A model generated the notes under the pieces. The model saw nothing but the letters and a program-made list of their open reading frames with translations. It made no database searches and had not been told where the DNA came from. Below are positions 8,426-17,811 of a stretch of DNA of 60,080 nucleotides, in pieces. Origin of the DNA: Pontibacter mangrovi (GTDB lineage: Bacteria > Bacteroidota > Bacteroidia > Cytophagales > Hymenobacteraceae); the NCBI RefSeq assembly GCF_006385705.1, contig NZ_VFRQ01000019.1, positions 1 to 60,080 of the forward strand. Reading direction: 5' to 3'. The position numbers were made by a program, and so were the translations under genes. Positions within the stretch are counted from its first letter, which is position 1. Every line of letters starts with the position of its first letter.

Positions 8426-9729
8426 TAAATTCTTATCTTTTTAATAATTTGAATCATCATAGCCAAAATAAAACATATAAATACTTTATTTATCCAACCT
8501 CCTAAATCATCAAAAAATATAACAAAGCCGAACAACCATAAAAAAATGATTAGGATGCTGATATCTTCAAGTTTAAGGATATAATTATATACCTTTTGAT
8601 ATATAAAGCCTAATAAGAAAGCTGGAATGAAGAACATTAATTTAAAATTATAATATAATTCAACTAATATACCTGTTGTTAAGCTTGAATCATACCCTCC
8701 ATTATAGGTCCTTGTATCGGGAAACATAGTTAATGCTAATACAGGCCCAGTAGTAAGAGCTTTATCTGCAAAAATAAATCTTGGAACCCAATTCAAGAAA
8801 GAACTGAAAAAGGTAGTGGGATAAATTCTAGGAATGTCATTATATAGTAATGCAGAAAGTAGTTCAATATGACCAAACGCAAGTGGGATAGTAACTTCCT
8901 TATTTAATGATTCAACACGACTGAGTACCCTATCAAAATTAAACTCCGTCCCTAAAAATTCAGTGCGCAGTGCACTTGAAACAATATTAATTTCAAAAAG
9001 CAAAGGAATTAAAAAAATAGAAATCCAAAAAACTTTTTTGAAGCCGAATTTTAAGCCTGAGAAAGTTATTATAACAAAACTTAAAGGATAGAGAAAGCCC
9101 CCCCTATGAAATCTAAATAAAAAAAATAGTCCGCACACCAATGCTATGACACATAATGATGTGATACTTTTTTTATAATGAATATATTCATTTATGAAAT
9201 AACCTGTTAAGAGATACCCACTATACCCTAGGAAGAACAAATAACCTGTTCCTTCTGCAGCTGAAACTCGATTATCAGAACTTTGTAATATTGAAGTAAT
9301 ATTAAAGGATATAAATATTCCAATAAGAACAAAAACACTTAGGGTAAGCTTTATATACTTTTTGTTTTGGTAGTCAGAAACAACTATTTTTTTTGTCGTT
9401 ACCTCCCCTGTAGTTACTTGACCTAAAAAAAAGGCTATTAAAAAAAATAATGTGATACAAACACTAAATATGAGGTTGTCTATAGAATAAGTAAATAAGG
9501 AGTTCGTATCAATATATTTTATATTTATTATAAAAGGTATAAAAACAAACTTTAAAAAGAAACAAAATCCGAAAATCAGAAAAAGAAGATTATTCCATTT
9601 AATTTGAAATTTGATTATAAAATACCATACACAAAAAAGTGAAGCTAGAATAAGGGACAGCTCAAGATTTCTACCTGAAGCAATAATTATTGCTACCGTA
9701 GAAAAAAAGAAAAATAACTGTCTTATCAT
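8425..9729 (-). CDS. Polysaccharide polymerase-like membrane protein (Wzy-type)
   Basis: This 434-residue, very hydrophobic and AT-rich protein has about ten to twelve predicted transmembrane segments and a long periplasmic loop around residues 255-345, which includes PRIYPTTFFSSFLNWVPRFI. This topology and the position between an acyltransferase or flippase and a glycosyltransferase fit an O-antigen/capsule polymerase of the Wzy class, which joins lipid-linked repeat units in the periplasm. Sequence conservation in the class is poor, so the call rests on topology and context. A membrane protein of another function cannot be excluded. Confidence 0.72.
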   Translation of the reverse strand: MIRQLFFFFSTVAIIIASGRNLELSLILASLFCVWYFIIKFQIKWNNLLFLIFGFCFFLKFVFIPFIINIKYIDTNSLFTYSIDNLIFSVCITLFFLIAFFLGQVTTGEVTTKKIVVSDYQNKKYIKLTLSVFVLIGIFISFNITSILQSSDNRVSAAEGTGYLFFLGYSGYLLTGYFINEYIHYKKSITSLCVIALVCGLFFLFRFHRGGFLYPLSFVIITFSGLKFGFKKVFWISIFLIPLLFEINIVSSALRTEFLGTEFNFDRVLSRVESLNKEVTIPLAFGHIELLSALLYNDIPRIYPTTFFSSFLNWVPRFIFADKALTTGPVLALTMFPDTRTYNGGYDSSLTTGILVELYYNFKLMFFIPAFLLGFIYQKVYNYILKLEDISILIIFLWLFGFVIFFDDLGGWINKVFICFILAMMIQIIKKIRI

Positions 9730-9740
9730 CTTAATCTTTT

Positions 9741-10241
9741 TTAAATAAACTTGTTTAGGTATTCTTTGCTGTTTATTTCAATCGCTTTACCAGGATTTCC
9801 AACAATGATTGAACCATCAGGAAAATGACCTCTTACGACTGCTCCAGCCCCAACAATACAACATTTCCCAAGTTTTGTACCTGGCAGTATTAAACTTCCT
9901 GTACCTATAAAGCAAGAGTCTCCAATTTCCACAGCCCTAGTTCTACCCAAAGGTTTATCCTGTCGAGTTCCATAGTACCCTTGATAAATTGTATCTAAAG
10001 CCCAGTCATGAGTTAGGATTCTTATATTACTGCTAATTGTAACATTATTACCTATTTTTATTAAAGAATAATCAGTACCATCAAACCAAACTTTAGCCGA
10101 TAAATATCTTGGTTTACCATTAAACTTTACTCCCATTTCCTTTAGACAAAAGAATTGAAATTTTGAGCATTTCTCCATAGAAATATACCATAATGGCAAG
10201 CGTATGGATCTAAACAAAAACTTTATCGCTCTTTTTTTCAT
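9741..10241 (-). CDS. Hexapeptide-repeat acyltransferase
   Basis: This 166-residue left-handed beta-helix protein belongs to the maltose/nodulation O-acetyltransferase group. Hexapeptide turns run from about residue 60, with NNVTISSNIRILTHDW containing the catalytic-type His, then GDSCFIGTGSLILPG and GAGAVVRG, and a NPGKAIE terminus. It likely O- or N-acetylates a sugar of the repeat unit with acetyl-CoA in the cytoplasm. The chosen start overlaps the end of the flippase gene by 32 bases; an internal Met at residue 22 is an alternative start, but the frame from the first Met fits the usual N-terminal helix of relatives. Confidence 0.85.
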   Translation of the reverse strand: MKKRAIKFLFRSIRLPLWYISMEKCSKFQFFCLKEMGVKFNGKPRYLSAKVWFDGTDYSLIKIGNNVTISSNIRILTHDWALDTIYQGYYGTRQDKPLGRTRAVEIGDSCFIGTGSLILPGTKLGKCCIVGAGAVVRGHFPDGSIIVGNPGKAIEINSKEYLNKFI

Positions 10242-11472
10242 ATTTGGTTATTTCAATAATATTCTTAATTAAGAATAAAACTATTAATCCTCTAGAACCT
10301 ATAACTAATATGGAATAAGTAGTTAAACTAATATCCTGACCCAGTAAAGCTATTAAAAGTGTTGTAAGAATAACTATTGCAGCCCAAATCAAGTTAGCAT
10401 AAAATACTTTCCAATTTTCCTTAATAATAATGTTAACTTCTTGAGCATACCAGTATGCATAGGTGGTAAGATTAGCTATTACATAAAAAACTATTTCATA
10501 TCTATAAGCCATTATCTTATTATCTGTAAAAGATATTATTGTTGGGATCAAAAAGGAAACTACTAGAGATGCAGTAAAGGAAAGGCCAAATAAGAATAAA
10601 GCTTCAGTAACTACTTTCTTTCTAAACAGAATTCTTTTAGTTTTTATCTTATTTAAAGCAGGAATAGTAACCGAGTTTACGCGGTTAACAATTATGCTTA
10701 CTAAATTTGTAATTTGTGTTGCAAAAGTAATAATTCCTATTAGTTTGTAATTAGCAGTGAAGGAAACTATAATAAATTGAACAGTAGATAAAACAGGTAA
10801 ATTAACTAAGGACTGAAGAAAAATCGGCACCAAAATACTTCTTCTACAATTAATATATTCCTTTAATGAAAGAAAATCTATACTAAAATAGTCACTATTT
10901 CTGTATCTAAACTTTTGCAACAAATAAAGAACGGATACGAAATAAGCAGAAGTAAAAATTATAAGAGGATAAATGGCAGACTTTATTGGAAAGAAAAATA
11001 TAAAGGGAATCATTAAAACACCTGTCCAAAGTGTTCGCTTATTATATGCTTTGAATTCATCTATGCCTGAATAAAAGTAGTTGAGAAAATTAAAGATTGT
11101 TAAGAAGAGTGTATGCAAGAAAAATAAGATTGGATATATCAATGCAGTACTTCCAAACTCAAATACAATCCAAAAGGATAGAATACTTGATACTGCAATT
11201 ACAAAAGCAAAAATGATAGCAATATTTTGGCTTAGATAAGTCTTTCTTTTTTCAAAATCAATCTCTATTAATTCGTTTCTTATATTAAGACCTAAAGGAG
11301 GTACTACTATTCCTGAAATAGAATTAGAGATCAGAAGCAATAATCCTAGGCGGCCATATTCCTCTAGCGCTAACTTATCTGCAAGAATTAACATTGCAAG
11401 AAAAAAAGCCCCTCTATTAAAAAATGCACCAGCTAACTGCCATGCGATATTTTGAAACTTCTGCGGTAACAA
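10210..11472 (-). CDS. Oligosaccharide flippase (Wzx-like, first copy)
   Basis: This 420-residue integral membrane protein has about twelve hydrophobic segments. It opens with QNIAWQLAGAFFNRGAFFLA and LALEEYGRLGLLLLISNSIS, which resemble polysaccharide transport (PST) flippases of the MOP superfamily. These move undecaprenyl-linked repeat units across the inner membrane. The gene is AT-rich and lies between the WecB epimerase and an acyltransferase, a standard place for wzx. It differs from the second flippase at 38762-40219, so the window has two independent flippases. Confidence 0.85.
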   Translation of the reverse strand: MLPQKFQNIAWQLAGAFFNRGAFFLAMLILADKLALEEYGRLGLLLLISNSISGIVVPPLGLNIRNELIEIDFEKRKTYLSQNIAIIFAFVIAVSSILSFWIVFEFGSTALIYPILFFLHTLFLTIFNFLNYFYSGIDEFKAYNKRTLWTGVLMIPFIFFFPIKSAIYPLIIFTSAYFVSVLYLLQKFRYRNSDYFSIDFLSLKEYINCRRSILVPIFLQSLVNLPVLSTVQFIIVSFTANYKLIGIITFATQITNLVSIIVNRVNSVTIPALNKIKTKRILFRKKVVTEALFLFGLSFTASLVVSFLIPTIISFTDNKIMAYRYEIVFYVIANLTTYAYWYAQEVNIIIKENWKVFYANLIWAAIVILTTLLIALLGQDISLTTYSILVIGSRGLIVLFLIKNIIEITKYEKKSDKVFV

Positions 11473-11482
11473 TGGTAAAACT

Positions 11483-12601
11483 TTACAAAGTTAAAATATA
11501 TTCAATAATCCTCTTCGTAGCCTTACCGTCACCATAGGGATTATGTAGCATACACATCGCATTATAGCGTTGCTCATTTTCTAACAGATCTATAGTTTCA
11601 GAAACTATTAAATTTTCATTTGTTCCAACTAGTATGACTGTTCCAGCTTCAACTGCCTCGGGCCTTTCTGTTGTATCTCTCATCACTAGCACAGGTTTAC
11701 CAAGACTAGGAGCCTCTTCCTGAACTCCACCACTGTCAGTTAAGATAATTTTAGAACGGTTCATTAACCAAATAAAATCTTGGTATGCTAATGGTTCGAC
11801 CAGTATTACATTTGGTACCTCTTGGAGAATCCTATTCACTGGCTCCTGCACTTTTGGATTCAGATGCACTGGATAAACAATTAAAATATTAGGTTTAAGT
11901 AATGCTAAGTCTTTAAGTGCCTTACAGATTCTTTCAAAACCCTCACCATGATTTTCTCTTCTGTGTCCAGTAACCAAAACAACTTCTTTATCATTTAGCT
12001 TTTCAGACAGTATTTTCACTGTGGGGCTTGGATTAACTTTTACTTTCTCAATACTTTGCAATAAAGCATCTATAACAGTATTACCAGTAACCACGATAGT
12101 TGATTCTTCAATATTTTCTTTCAATAAGTTATTTTTAGATGCTTTTGTAGGTGCGAAATGATAATCAGCAATTCTTCCAGTTACCTGCCTATTTATTTCT
12201 TCAGGAAATGGCGACCATTTGTTTTGAGTCCTTAATCCCGCTTCTATATGGCAAACTTTCGCTCCAGAATAGTATGAAGCAATGCTTGCTGCCATAGTTG
12301 TTGTGGTATCTCCATGTACAAAAACATAGTCTGGCTCAAAAATTTCCAGAATACTCTTTAATTGGATGATGATGTCTGCTGTAAGATTTGAAAGATTTTG
12401 ATTTGGCTTCATTAGATCAAGATCAAAGTCAGGCTTTATGTTGAAAAACTCAAGTACCTGATCTAACATCTCACGATGCTGCGCAGTTACACAAACTTTT
12501 GATTCAAAATGATCAGTATAATGTTGGAAATCTTTCACTAAGGGAGCCATTTTAATAGCCTCCGGGCGGGTTCCAAATATAATCAGTATCTTCTTCTTCA
12601 T
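11483..12601 (-). CDS. wecB: UDP-N-acetylglucosamine 2-epimerase, non-hydrolysing (canonical copy)
   Basis: This 372-residue WecB has the canonical N-terminal IIFGTRPEAIKMAPLV, TAQHREMLDQVL, HGDTTTTMAAS, EAGLRTQNKWSPFPEEINRQ near residue 118-138, and a LTDSGGVQEEAPSLGKPVLV donor loop. It makes UDP-ManNAc from UDP-GlcNAc in the cytoplasm. It lies downstream of a UDP-HexNAc 6-dehydrogenase gene, so UDP-ManNAcA or a related uronic acid is a plausible product. The 206-base gap before it shows no clear promoter, so it may still belong to the transcript from the wza-like gene. Confidence 0.95.
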   Translation of the reverse strand: MKKKILIIFGTRPEAIKMAPLVKDFQHYTDHFESKVCVTAQHREMLDQVLEFFNIKPDFDLDLMKPNQNLSNLTADIIIQLKSILEIFEPDYVFVHGDTTTTMAASIASYYSGAKVCHIEAGLRTQNKWSPFPEEINRQVTGRIADYHFAPTKASKNNLLKENIEESTIVVTGNTVIDALLQSIEKVKVNPSPTVKILSEKLNDKEVVLVTGHRRENHGEGFERICKALKDLALLKPNILIVYPVHLNPKVQEPVNRILQEVPNVILVEPLAYQDFIWLMNRSKIILTDSGGVQEEAPSLGKPVLVMRDTTERPEAVEAGTVILVGTNENLIVSETIDLLENEQRYNAMCMLHNPYGDGKATKRIIEYILTL

Positions 12602-12807
12602 TTTAGCTCCTCAACTGTTTGTTTCTTTTAAAATTTCTAAAAATTTATGTTTAACACTCTACCGCTTAAAGCCCCTATAACTATACTTTGACTAATTCTG
12701 CTTGATACATAAAAGCTGTCACAGAATTATAATTTGAACCCTACTACATCAACTAGTGCAGCACTTATGAAGACTAACAGCACTGCGCATCGCACCACTT
12801 CTTATCA

Positions 12808-14115
12808 TTATAACCTTGCATCAGTCAAATTCTTTGGCATTGCACATTTCACATCATATATCACAGCATTTTCTTTACATATTTTGCTCAAATCAAGTGT
12901 CAGAAACTTATCATGAGAAACAGCCAATATTACTGCATCGAAGTTACTTGTACTGTTCATTTCTTTAACAGAATTCCAACCATATTCATGCTTAACCTCT
13001 GCCGGATCAGCCCACGGGTCATAAATAGTGATGTTGGTATTGTAGTCTTTCAGAGTGTGCAGAATGTCTACCACCTTAGTATTTCTAACATCCGGGCAGT
13101 TTTCTTTAAAAGTAATGCCCAACACCAGTATGTTCGCACCTTTCACAGGTATGTCCTTTTTCACCATTAGCTTCACCACCTCGTGGGCTACATATTCACC
13201 CATACCATCGTTGAGACGTCGGCCAGCAAGGATGATCTCAGGGTGATAGCCTACCTCCTGCGCCTTCTGGGCAAGGTAATAAGGGTCTACGCCGATACAG
13301 TGGCCACCCACCAGCCCTGGCTTAAATTTAAGGAAGTTCCATTTCGTGCCCGCTGCTGCCAATACATCATCTGTATCAATGTTCAAGCGGTTAAAAATCT
13401 TAGCCAGCTCGTTTACAAAGGCAATGTTGATGTCTCTCTGTGCATTCTCGATCACTTTGGCCGCTTCCGCTACTTTAATGGAGGTTGCTTTATGGGTACC
13501 GGCAACGATAACTGACTTATAGAGCTGATCTACTTTTTCAGCGGCCTCGGGCGTTGAGCCTGAGGTAATTTTTAAGATTTTGGCTACCGTATGTTCCTTA
13601 TCACCTGGATTTATTCGCTCCGGTGAATAACCAGCAAAGAAGTCCTTATTAAAATTCAAGCCAGATACACGCTCCAGCACTGGCACACATTCCTCTTCTG
13701 TTACACCTGGGTAAACCGTAGATTCATATACTACAATATCCCCCATCTTCAGCAATTTCCCTACAGTTTCACTGGCTTTATAAAGTGGCGTTAGGTCCGG
13801 GCGGTTGTGCTTATCTACCGGCGTAGGAACTGTAATGATAAAGAAATTACAGCTTTGAATTTTCTCCAACTCAGTAGTGCAGTATAAGCCTTTCGGGCTT
13901 GAGCAGTCATGAGTTAACACCTCTTTCAGGAGTTCATCAGCTACTTCCAAGGTGTGGTCGTGGCCGTTATTTAACTCCTGAACCCTCGATTTGTTGATGT
14001 CGAAACCAAACGTTTTATATTTCTTGGCAAACTCTACGGCTAGTGGTAAACCAACATAGCCCAATCCGATCACAGCGATACGAGCATTTTCTACTACTGC
14101 TATATCTGATGACAT
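12808..14115 (-). CDS. UDP-HexNAc 6-dehydrogenase, TviB/WbpO-like
   Basis: This 435-residue nucleotide-sugar dehydrogenase resembles TviB of the Vi antigen, which oxidises UDP-GlcNAc or UDP-GalNAc to the uronic acid with two NAD+. Seen in order are the N-terminal Rossmann loop IGLGYVGLPLAVEF (residues 16-29), VPTPVDKHNRPDLTPL, YESTVYPGVTEEECVPVL, YSPERINPGDKEHTV, the central KVIENAQRDINIAFVNELA helix, GGHCIGVDPYYLAQ with the catalytic Cys near 266, and the C-terminal FKENCPDVRNTKVVDI. Length is normal. A decayed relative of its C-terminal 175 residues lies at 40290-40840. With the adjacent WecB it would supply an amino-uronic acid, giving an acidic polymer. Substrate specificity is inferred from the TviB-like sequence. 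Confidence 0.92.
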   Translation of the reverse strand: MSSDIAVVENARIAVIGLGYVGLPLAVEFAKKYKTFGFDINKSRVQELNNGHDHTLEVADELLKEVLTHDCSSPKGLYCTTELEKIQSCNFFIITVPTPVDKHNRPDLTPLYKASETVGKLLKMGDIVVYESTVYPGVTEEECVPVLERVSGLNFNKDFFAGYSPERINPGDKEHTVAKILKITSGSTPEAAEKVDQLYKSVIVAGTHKATSIKVAEAAKVIENAQRDINIAFVNELAKIFNRLNIDTDDVLAAAGTKWNFLKFKPGLVGGHCIGVDPYYLAQKAQEVGYHPEIILAGRRLNDGMGEYVAHEVVKLMVKKDIPVKGANILVLGITFKENCPDVRNTKVVDILHTLKDYNTNITIYDPWADPAEVKHEYGWNSVKEMNSTSNFDAVILAVSHDKFLTLDLSKICKENAVIYDVKCAMPKNLTDARL

Positions 14116-14156
14116 ACTTTTATTTATTTTATGCTTTTGGTACTGTTAAAATAACC

Positions 14157-14226
14157 TACCCCTGCCCCTCCCAAGAGGGAAATAATTGTACAAGTAAAAT
14201 TCTCTAACTTGGAAAGGCAGGGCGAT
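14157..14226. repeat. Extragenic palindromic repeat, copy 1
   Basis: This imperfect inverted repeat lies between the tyrosine kinase gene and the dehydrogenase gene. The left arm reads CCCCTGCCCCTCCCAAG and the right arm CTTGGAAAGGCAGGG, with a central AGGGAAATAATTGTAC stretch. A clearly related element lies at 29855-29926, and arm-like fragments occur near 30001 and 31258. As a strong fold inside an operon it could trim or pause the transcript (inference). Confidence 0.65.
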
Positions 14227-14275
14227 ATTTAAAGAGAAAATTTAAAAATCTTTTAATAGTCCCTAATGCTTTACA

Positions 14276-16630
14276 TCAGACCCCAACTCCCGCCTTAAAC
14301 TTCTTCCACCCCTTCTTTTGACTTTCGCCGTAGCCATAGCCATAAGCATATCCGTAGCCATAGCCATTTTCCTTCTTCGCATCGTTCAGCACGATCATCG
14401 GGTGCTTTAGCTTCTTTTGCTTATAAATATCATCAATCACCTCAATCTGCGACTTGTAAGTGTAGTCGTAGCGGATGATGAACACACTGGAATCGGCATA
14501 AGGTGCCAGGGTAAAGGCGTCCGCCACCTGACCCACCGGGGCTGTGTCTAGCAGCACATAATCAAAAGTTTCCTTCAGCGTTTCAAGCAGGTGCTGCACC
14601 TTAGGGCTCATCATCAGCTCTGCAGGGTTAGGTGGTACCGGGCCAGAGCCGATAGCGTATAAGCCATACATTTCGGGTACCGGGGTGACAATATCCTGAA
14701 TGGCTACTTTTTCAGAAACCAAGTAATTCGTAATTCCTAAGTCATTAGAGAGGCCCATGTCCTGCATCAGGCGCGGCTTGCGCAGGTCAAAATTTACCAG
14801 CACCACTTTTTTACCGGTTAGGGCTAAGCTGGCACCAAGGTTAATGCTGAAGAAGGTCTTACCCTCACCGCTCATACTGGAGGTAACCAGGATCACCTTG
14901 TTCTCTTTGCCGACCGTAGAAAACTGCAAATTGGTACGGGCCAGGCGGAAAAGTTCTGTCACGGCACTGCGGCTATTCTCCCTTACCACCAGCTTTTCAG
15001 GGTGCTCACTATGAGATATTTCTCCCAGTATTGGCGTTGCAGTGGCTTTTTTCACCTCCTGCAGCGTCTCCACCTTATCGTTCAGCAGGTCCTTTATATA
15101 AATAAAGGCAAAAGGCATACCCATTCCTAACAAAATAGCCAGCAGGTAGATGAGTTGCTTTTTAGGCTTCACCGGCAGGTCGCCGGCCATGGCCGGATCG
15201 ATCACACGGGAGTTAGAGACTGTGGCAGCCAGGGAAAGCGCAGATTCTTCCCGCTTCTGCAACAGGTACAGGTACAGTCCTTCTTTGATACCTTGTTGGC
15301 GGTTAATCTCCAGCAACTCACGCTCCATCGCAGGCACCTGCTGTATCCTGGACTCAAACTGAGCAGAACTTGCCTGTAGGTTATTACGGGTAATCTCTAA
15401 TCCTTTTTTGATGTTCTGCAGGTTCTCCAAGATGTTTACCTTCAGATTGGCCAGCTGATCCGTCATGTTCTGGACAAGCGGATTATTAGCCTTAGTGGTG
15501 CGCAGCATCCGCTGGCGCTCCAGTTGCAACTCATTAAACTTCGTGATCAGCCCCAGCAGGGTCGGATCCTGAATATTAAGGGTGCTGGGCACTACCTCAA
15601 ACTGCTCATCTTGTTGCTGGCGCAGGTATTTTTCAATGGAATTCAGCACATCCAGCTGAATCTCGAACTGGGCTAGTTGCTTATTATACTCACTTGCCTG
15701 CTGCAGGTACAGCTGCGCTTCAGAACTCACATCTGTCAGCTCATTCTGGCGCTTATACTGCTCCACATTCTTCTCCACATCCGTCAGTTCCGTTGTCAGG
15801 AACTTTAGGCGCTCATCAATAAACTCAATAGTGCTGGCGGCTACCAGGTTTTTATCCTCCACGGCCTCCTTGTTGTATACCTCTATCAGTTTGTTGATGA
15901 TGTCTTTGCCCTTCTCCGGCACCGGGTCCACCAGGCTAATAGTCAGCACGCTTGCTTCTTTATTTACCGGCGCCACCGTCAGTTCTTTGTTATAGTAGTC
16001 AGCCAGTTTGCGGATGTCGTGGAAGCGTATGATGAGCTGTTGTTTATCTTCCGGAGCCACACCGGCAGCCGCCACTACCGTAAAAGTTCCGTAAGGATGC
16101 TTTATCTCCTGACCGAACTTGTAAGAAGCACGCTGCTGTCCTTCGGCATCGGCAAGTTCAAAGCTGTTATTATCTTTCAGCTGCAAGACCAGCTCCTGAC
16201 CAAAAGCCGCAGAGTCTAGTTTGCTCACAATAACACGCAACGGTAGGGAGCGCCCGTACACTTCTGATGTTTTTACATTGCCCTCTACATAATAGGAAGT
16301 ATAGAGCGAGAGCTCCGACAGCACGCGCTGCATCAGGCTCTTGGACTTGAGTACCTGTATCTCGTTATCGATGTTTTTAGTAGTCTTGAACAAATCCAGG
16401 TCGCTGAACACGGCATTGCCGCTCAGGTCCGGGCCTTTTTTATCGTCTTTAATCAGGAGGGTACTACTGATTTGGTAAGCAGGTGTCGCGTAGCGCAGGT
16501 ACACAAAAGCCAGGCCTAGGCACAGGATCACCCCCAGCACAAACAGGTACCAATAGCGCAGGTACCGCTGCAGGATGCTTTTGATGTCTATTTCCTCAGA
16601 CTCAAATTGAAAGACCTCTTTCTCAGACAT
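14276..16630 (-). CDS. wzc: Polysaccharide co-polymerase / tyrosine autokinase (Wzc-like)
   Basis: This 784-residue inner-membrane protein has an N-terminal Wzz domain with a first membrane helix near residues 31-50, a long periplasmic coiled-coil region (about 240-440), and a second membrane helix near 490-510. A cytoplasmic BY-kinase follows. Its Walker A is SSMSGEGKTFFSINL near 585-597, Walker A' is VNFDLRKPR, and Walker B is YVLLDTAP. The C-terminal tail carries a run of six Tyr alternating with Gly or Ala, the expected autophosphorylation cluster. It controls chain length and export with the Wza-like lipoprotein encoded 19 bases upstream. It is the only Wzc-like protein in the window, although there are two polymerases. 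Confidence 0.95.
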   Translation of the reverse strand: MSEKEVFQFESEEIDIKSILQRYLRYWYLFVLGVILCLGLAFVYLRYATPAYQISSTLLIKDDKKGPDLSGNAVFSDLDLFKTTKNIDNEIQVLKSKSLMQRVLSELSLYTSYYVEGNVKTSEVYGRSLPLRVIVSKLDSAAFGQELVLQLKDNNSFELADAEGQQRASYKFGQEIKHPYGTFTVVAAAGVAPEDKQQLIIRFHDIRKLADYYNKELTVAPVNKEASVLTISLVDPVPEKGKDIINKLIEVYNKEAVEDKNLVAASTIEFIDERLKFLTTELTDVEKNVEQYKRQNELTDVSSEAQLYLQQASEYNKQLAQFEIQLDVLNSIEKYLRQQQDEQFEVVPSTLNIQDPTLLGLITKFNELQLERQRMLRTTKANNPLVQNMTDQLANLKVNILENLQNIKKGLEITRNNLQASSAQFESRIQQVPAMERELLEINRQQGIKEGLYLYLLQKREESALSLAATVSNSRVIDPAMAGDLPVKPKKQLIYLLAILLGMGMPFAFIYIKDLLNDKVETLQEVKKATATPILGEISHSEHPEKLVVRENSRSAVTELFRLARTNLQFSTVGKENKVILVTSSMSGEGKTFFSINLGASLALTGKKVVLVNFDLRKPRLMQDMGLSNDLGITNYLVSEKVAIQDIVTPVPEMYGLYAIGSGPVPPNPAELMMSPKVQHLLETLKETFDYVLLDTAPVGQVADAFTLAPYADSSVFIIRYDYTYKSQIEVIDDIYKQKKLKHPMIVLNDAKKENGYGYGYAYGYGYGESQKKGWKKFKAGVGV

Positions 16631-16649
16631 ACTATGTAATAAATAATGC

Positions 16650-17435
16650 TTAAAATAACCTAGACGCGACTACAATGGCCAATGATGTAACTGCTGTAAT
16701 GATGGAGAGGGTACGGGTATTGGTGCTAGCCTGCACCTGCTTCATGCGGTCCGGCTCCACATACACCACATCGTTCTGCTGCAGGTAAAAGTAAGGGGAG
16801 TTGAGCATCTCCTTGTTATTCAGGTTCACGCGGGCCATGGTGCGCTCGCCGTTTCCCTCCCGAATGATGAGCACGTTCTCCCGTTTGCCGAAAGCAGTCA
16901 TGTCGCCGGCCATACCCAAAGCTTCCAAGATATTGATCTTTTCGGATGGAATCGTGAAGGTGGACGGGCGGCTTACTTCGCCAATCACGGTGACACGGTA
17001 GTTCAGGTACCGGATATTGACGATGGGATCTTTTAAATATTCATCCAACGCCGCGGCCAATTTGGCTTTTGCTTCTTCCTTGGTGAGACCGCCTATAGCC
17101 ACCTTTCCCAGCACCGGAAATTCGATGTTACCGTTCTTATCTACTAGGTAGCCTTCGCTGTGGATATTGGTGGCGCGGTTGGAGGCGCTGAAATCGGTTA
17201 TAGTGCCGGCTGGTGGAATCACTCCCTTATTAAATACAGCGTTCGCTTCCGGGTTCAGGCTCGTCACGGAGATACTCAGCAGGTCGTCAGCCTGTATCTT
17301 AGGCTCAGTGGCATTGGTCACCTCTTCTTTATAAACTGCCTGCTCCTGCAGATCACTAAAATAAGCTAGGTTCCGGGTGGGGCCGCAGGAGCTTATGAAA
17401 AGAAGAGCGAAAAGGTAGATTAAGTTAAATTTCAT
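16650..17435 (-). CDS. wza: Polysaccharide export outer-membrane lipoprotein (Wza-like)
   Basis: This 261-residue lipoprotein has the signal peptide MKFNLIYLFALLFISSC with the lipobox Cys at residue 17. A poly-export domain (about 45-130, DDLLSISVTSLNPEANAVF and GNIEFPVLGKVAIGG) is followed by an SLBB domain (about 135-215, VTVIGEVSRPSTFTIPSEKI), and a C-terminal hydrophobic helix SIITAVTSLAIVVASRLF would cross the outer membrane. It forms the export channel that works with the Wzc-like kinase encoded next. As the first gene of the leftward operon it is preceded by a TACATTTG element at 17521-17528. Confidence 0.93.
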   Translation of the reverse strand: MKFNLIYLFALLFISSCGPTRNLAYFSDLQEQAVYKEEVTNATEPKIQADDLLSISVTSLNPEANAVFNKGVIPPAGTITDFSASNRATNIHSEGYLVDKNGNIEFPVLGKVAIGGLTKEEAKAKLAAALDEYLKDPIVNIRYLNYRVTVIGEVSRPSTFTIPSEKINILEALGMAGDMTAFGKRENVLIIREGNGERTMARVNLNNKEMLNSPYFYLQQNDVVYVEPDRMKQVQASTNTRTLSIITAVTSLAIVVASRLF

Positions 17436-17811
17436 TTCAAGGTAAAGCGTTAACTTATAAGCTGTAGCAAGATATCAAAGCGAAACCTTTTTCGCTGATT
17501 GTCGTAGTTAGCTCATTTTGCAAATGTAAGGCTTAAACCTGTTAAAGCATTAAAATTGGTTCAAAAAAAATTCGAATCATATAATATTCATACCTTCATA
17601 GCGATGGCAGCACGGCTAGTTTGGTGCAGAGGCGTAAGATTAACTTTCATACTTTATTGCATCCCTCTATGATGGCAAACTTGTCCAATTTTCAAACCAG
17701 TGCTTCGCTGCCTCTAACACTATATTTTAGAAGATATTTCGTAAGTTGCAGCAACAGCCTGGCTTTATCTTCATCCACAAAGTCTTGCGCTTTAAATTGT
17801 AGCTACAGCAC
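17436..17811. other. Divergent intergenic region
   Basis: This 376-base AT-rich gap lies between the leftward wza operon and the rightward flavin reductase-like gene, so it must hold both promoters. Apart from the minus-strand TACATTTG element at 17521-17528 no convincing motif, hairpin or coding frame is seen. Confidence 0.5.
17521..17528 (-). promoter_or_regulatory. Candidate Bacteroidota -7 element for the wza operon
   Basis: On the minus strand the octamer TACATTTG fits the Bacteroidota -7 consensus TAnnTTTG and lies about 85 bases upstream of the wza-like start. A matching -33 TTG at standard spacing is not evident, so this is a weak call based on motif and position at the head of the operon. 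Confidence 0.35.
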
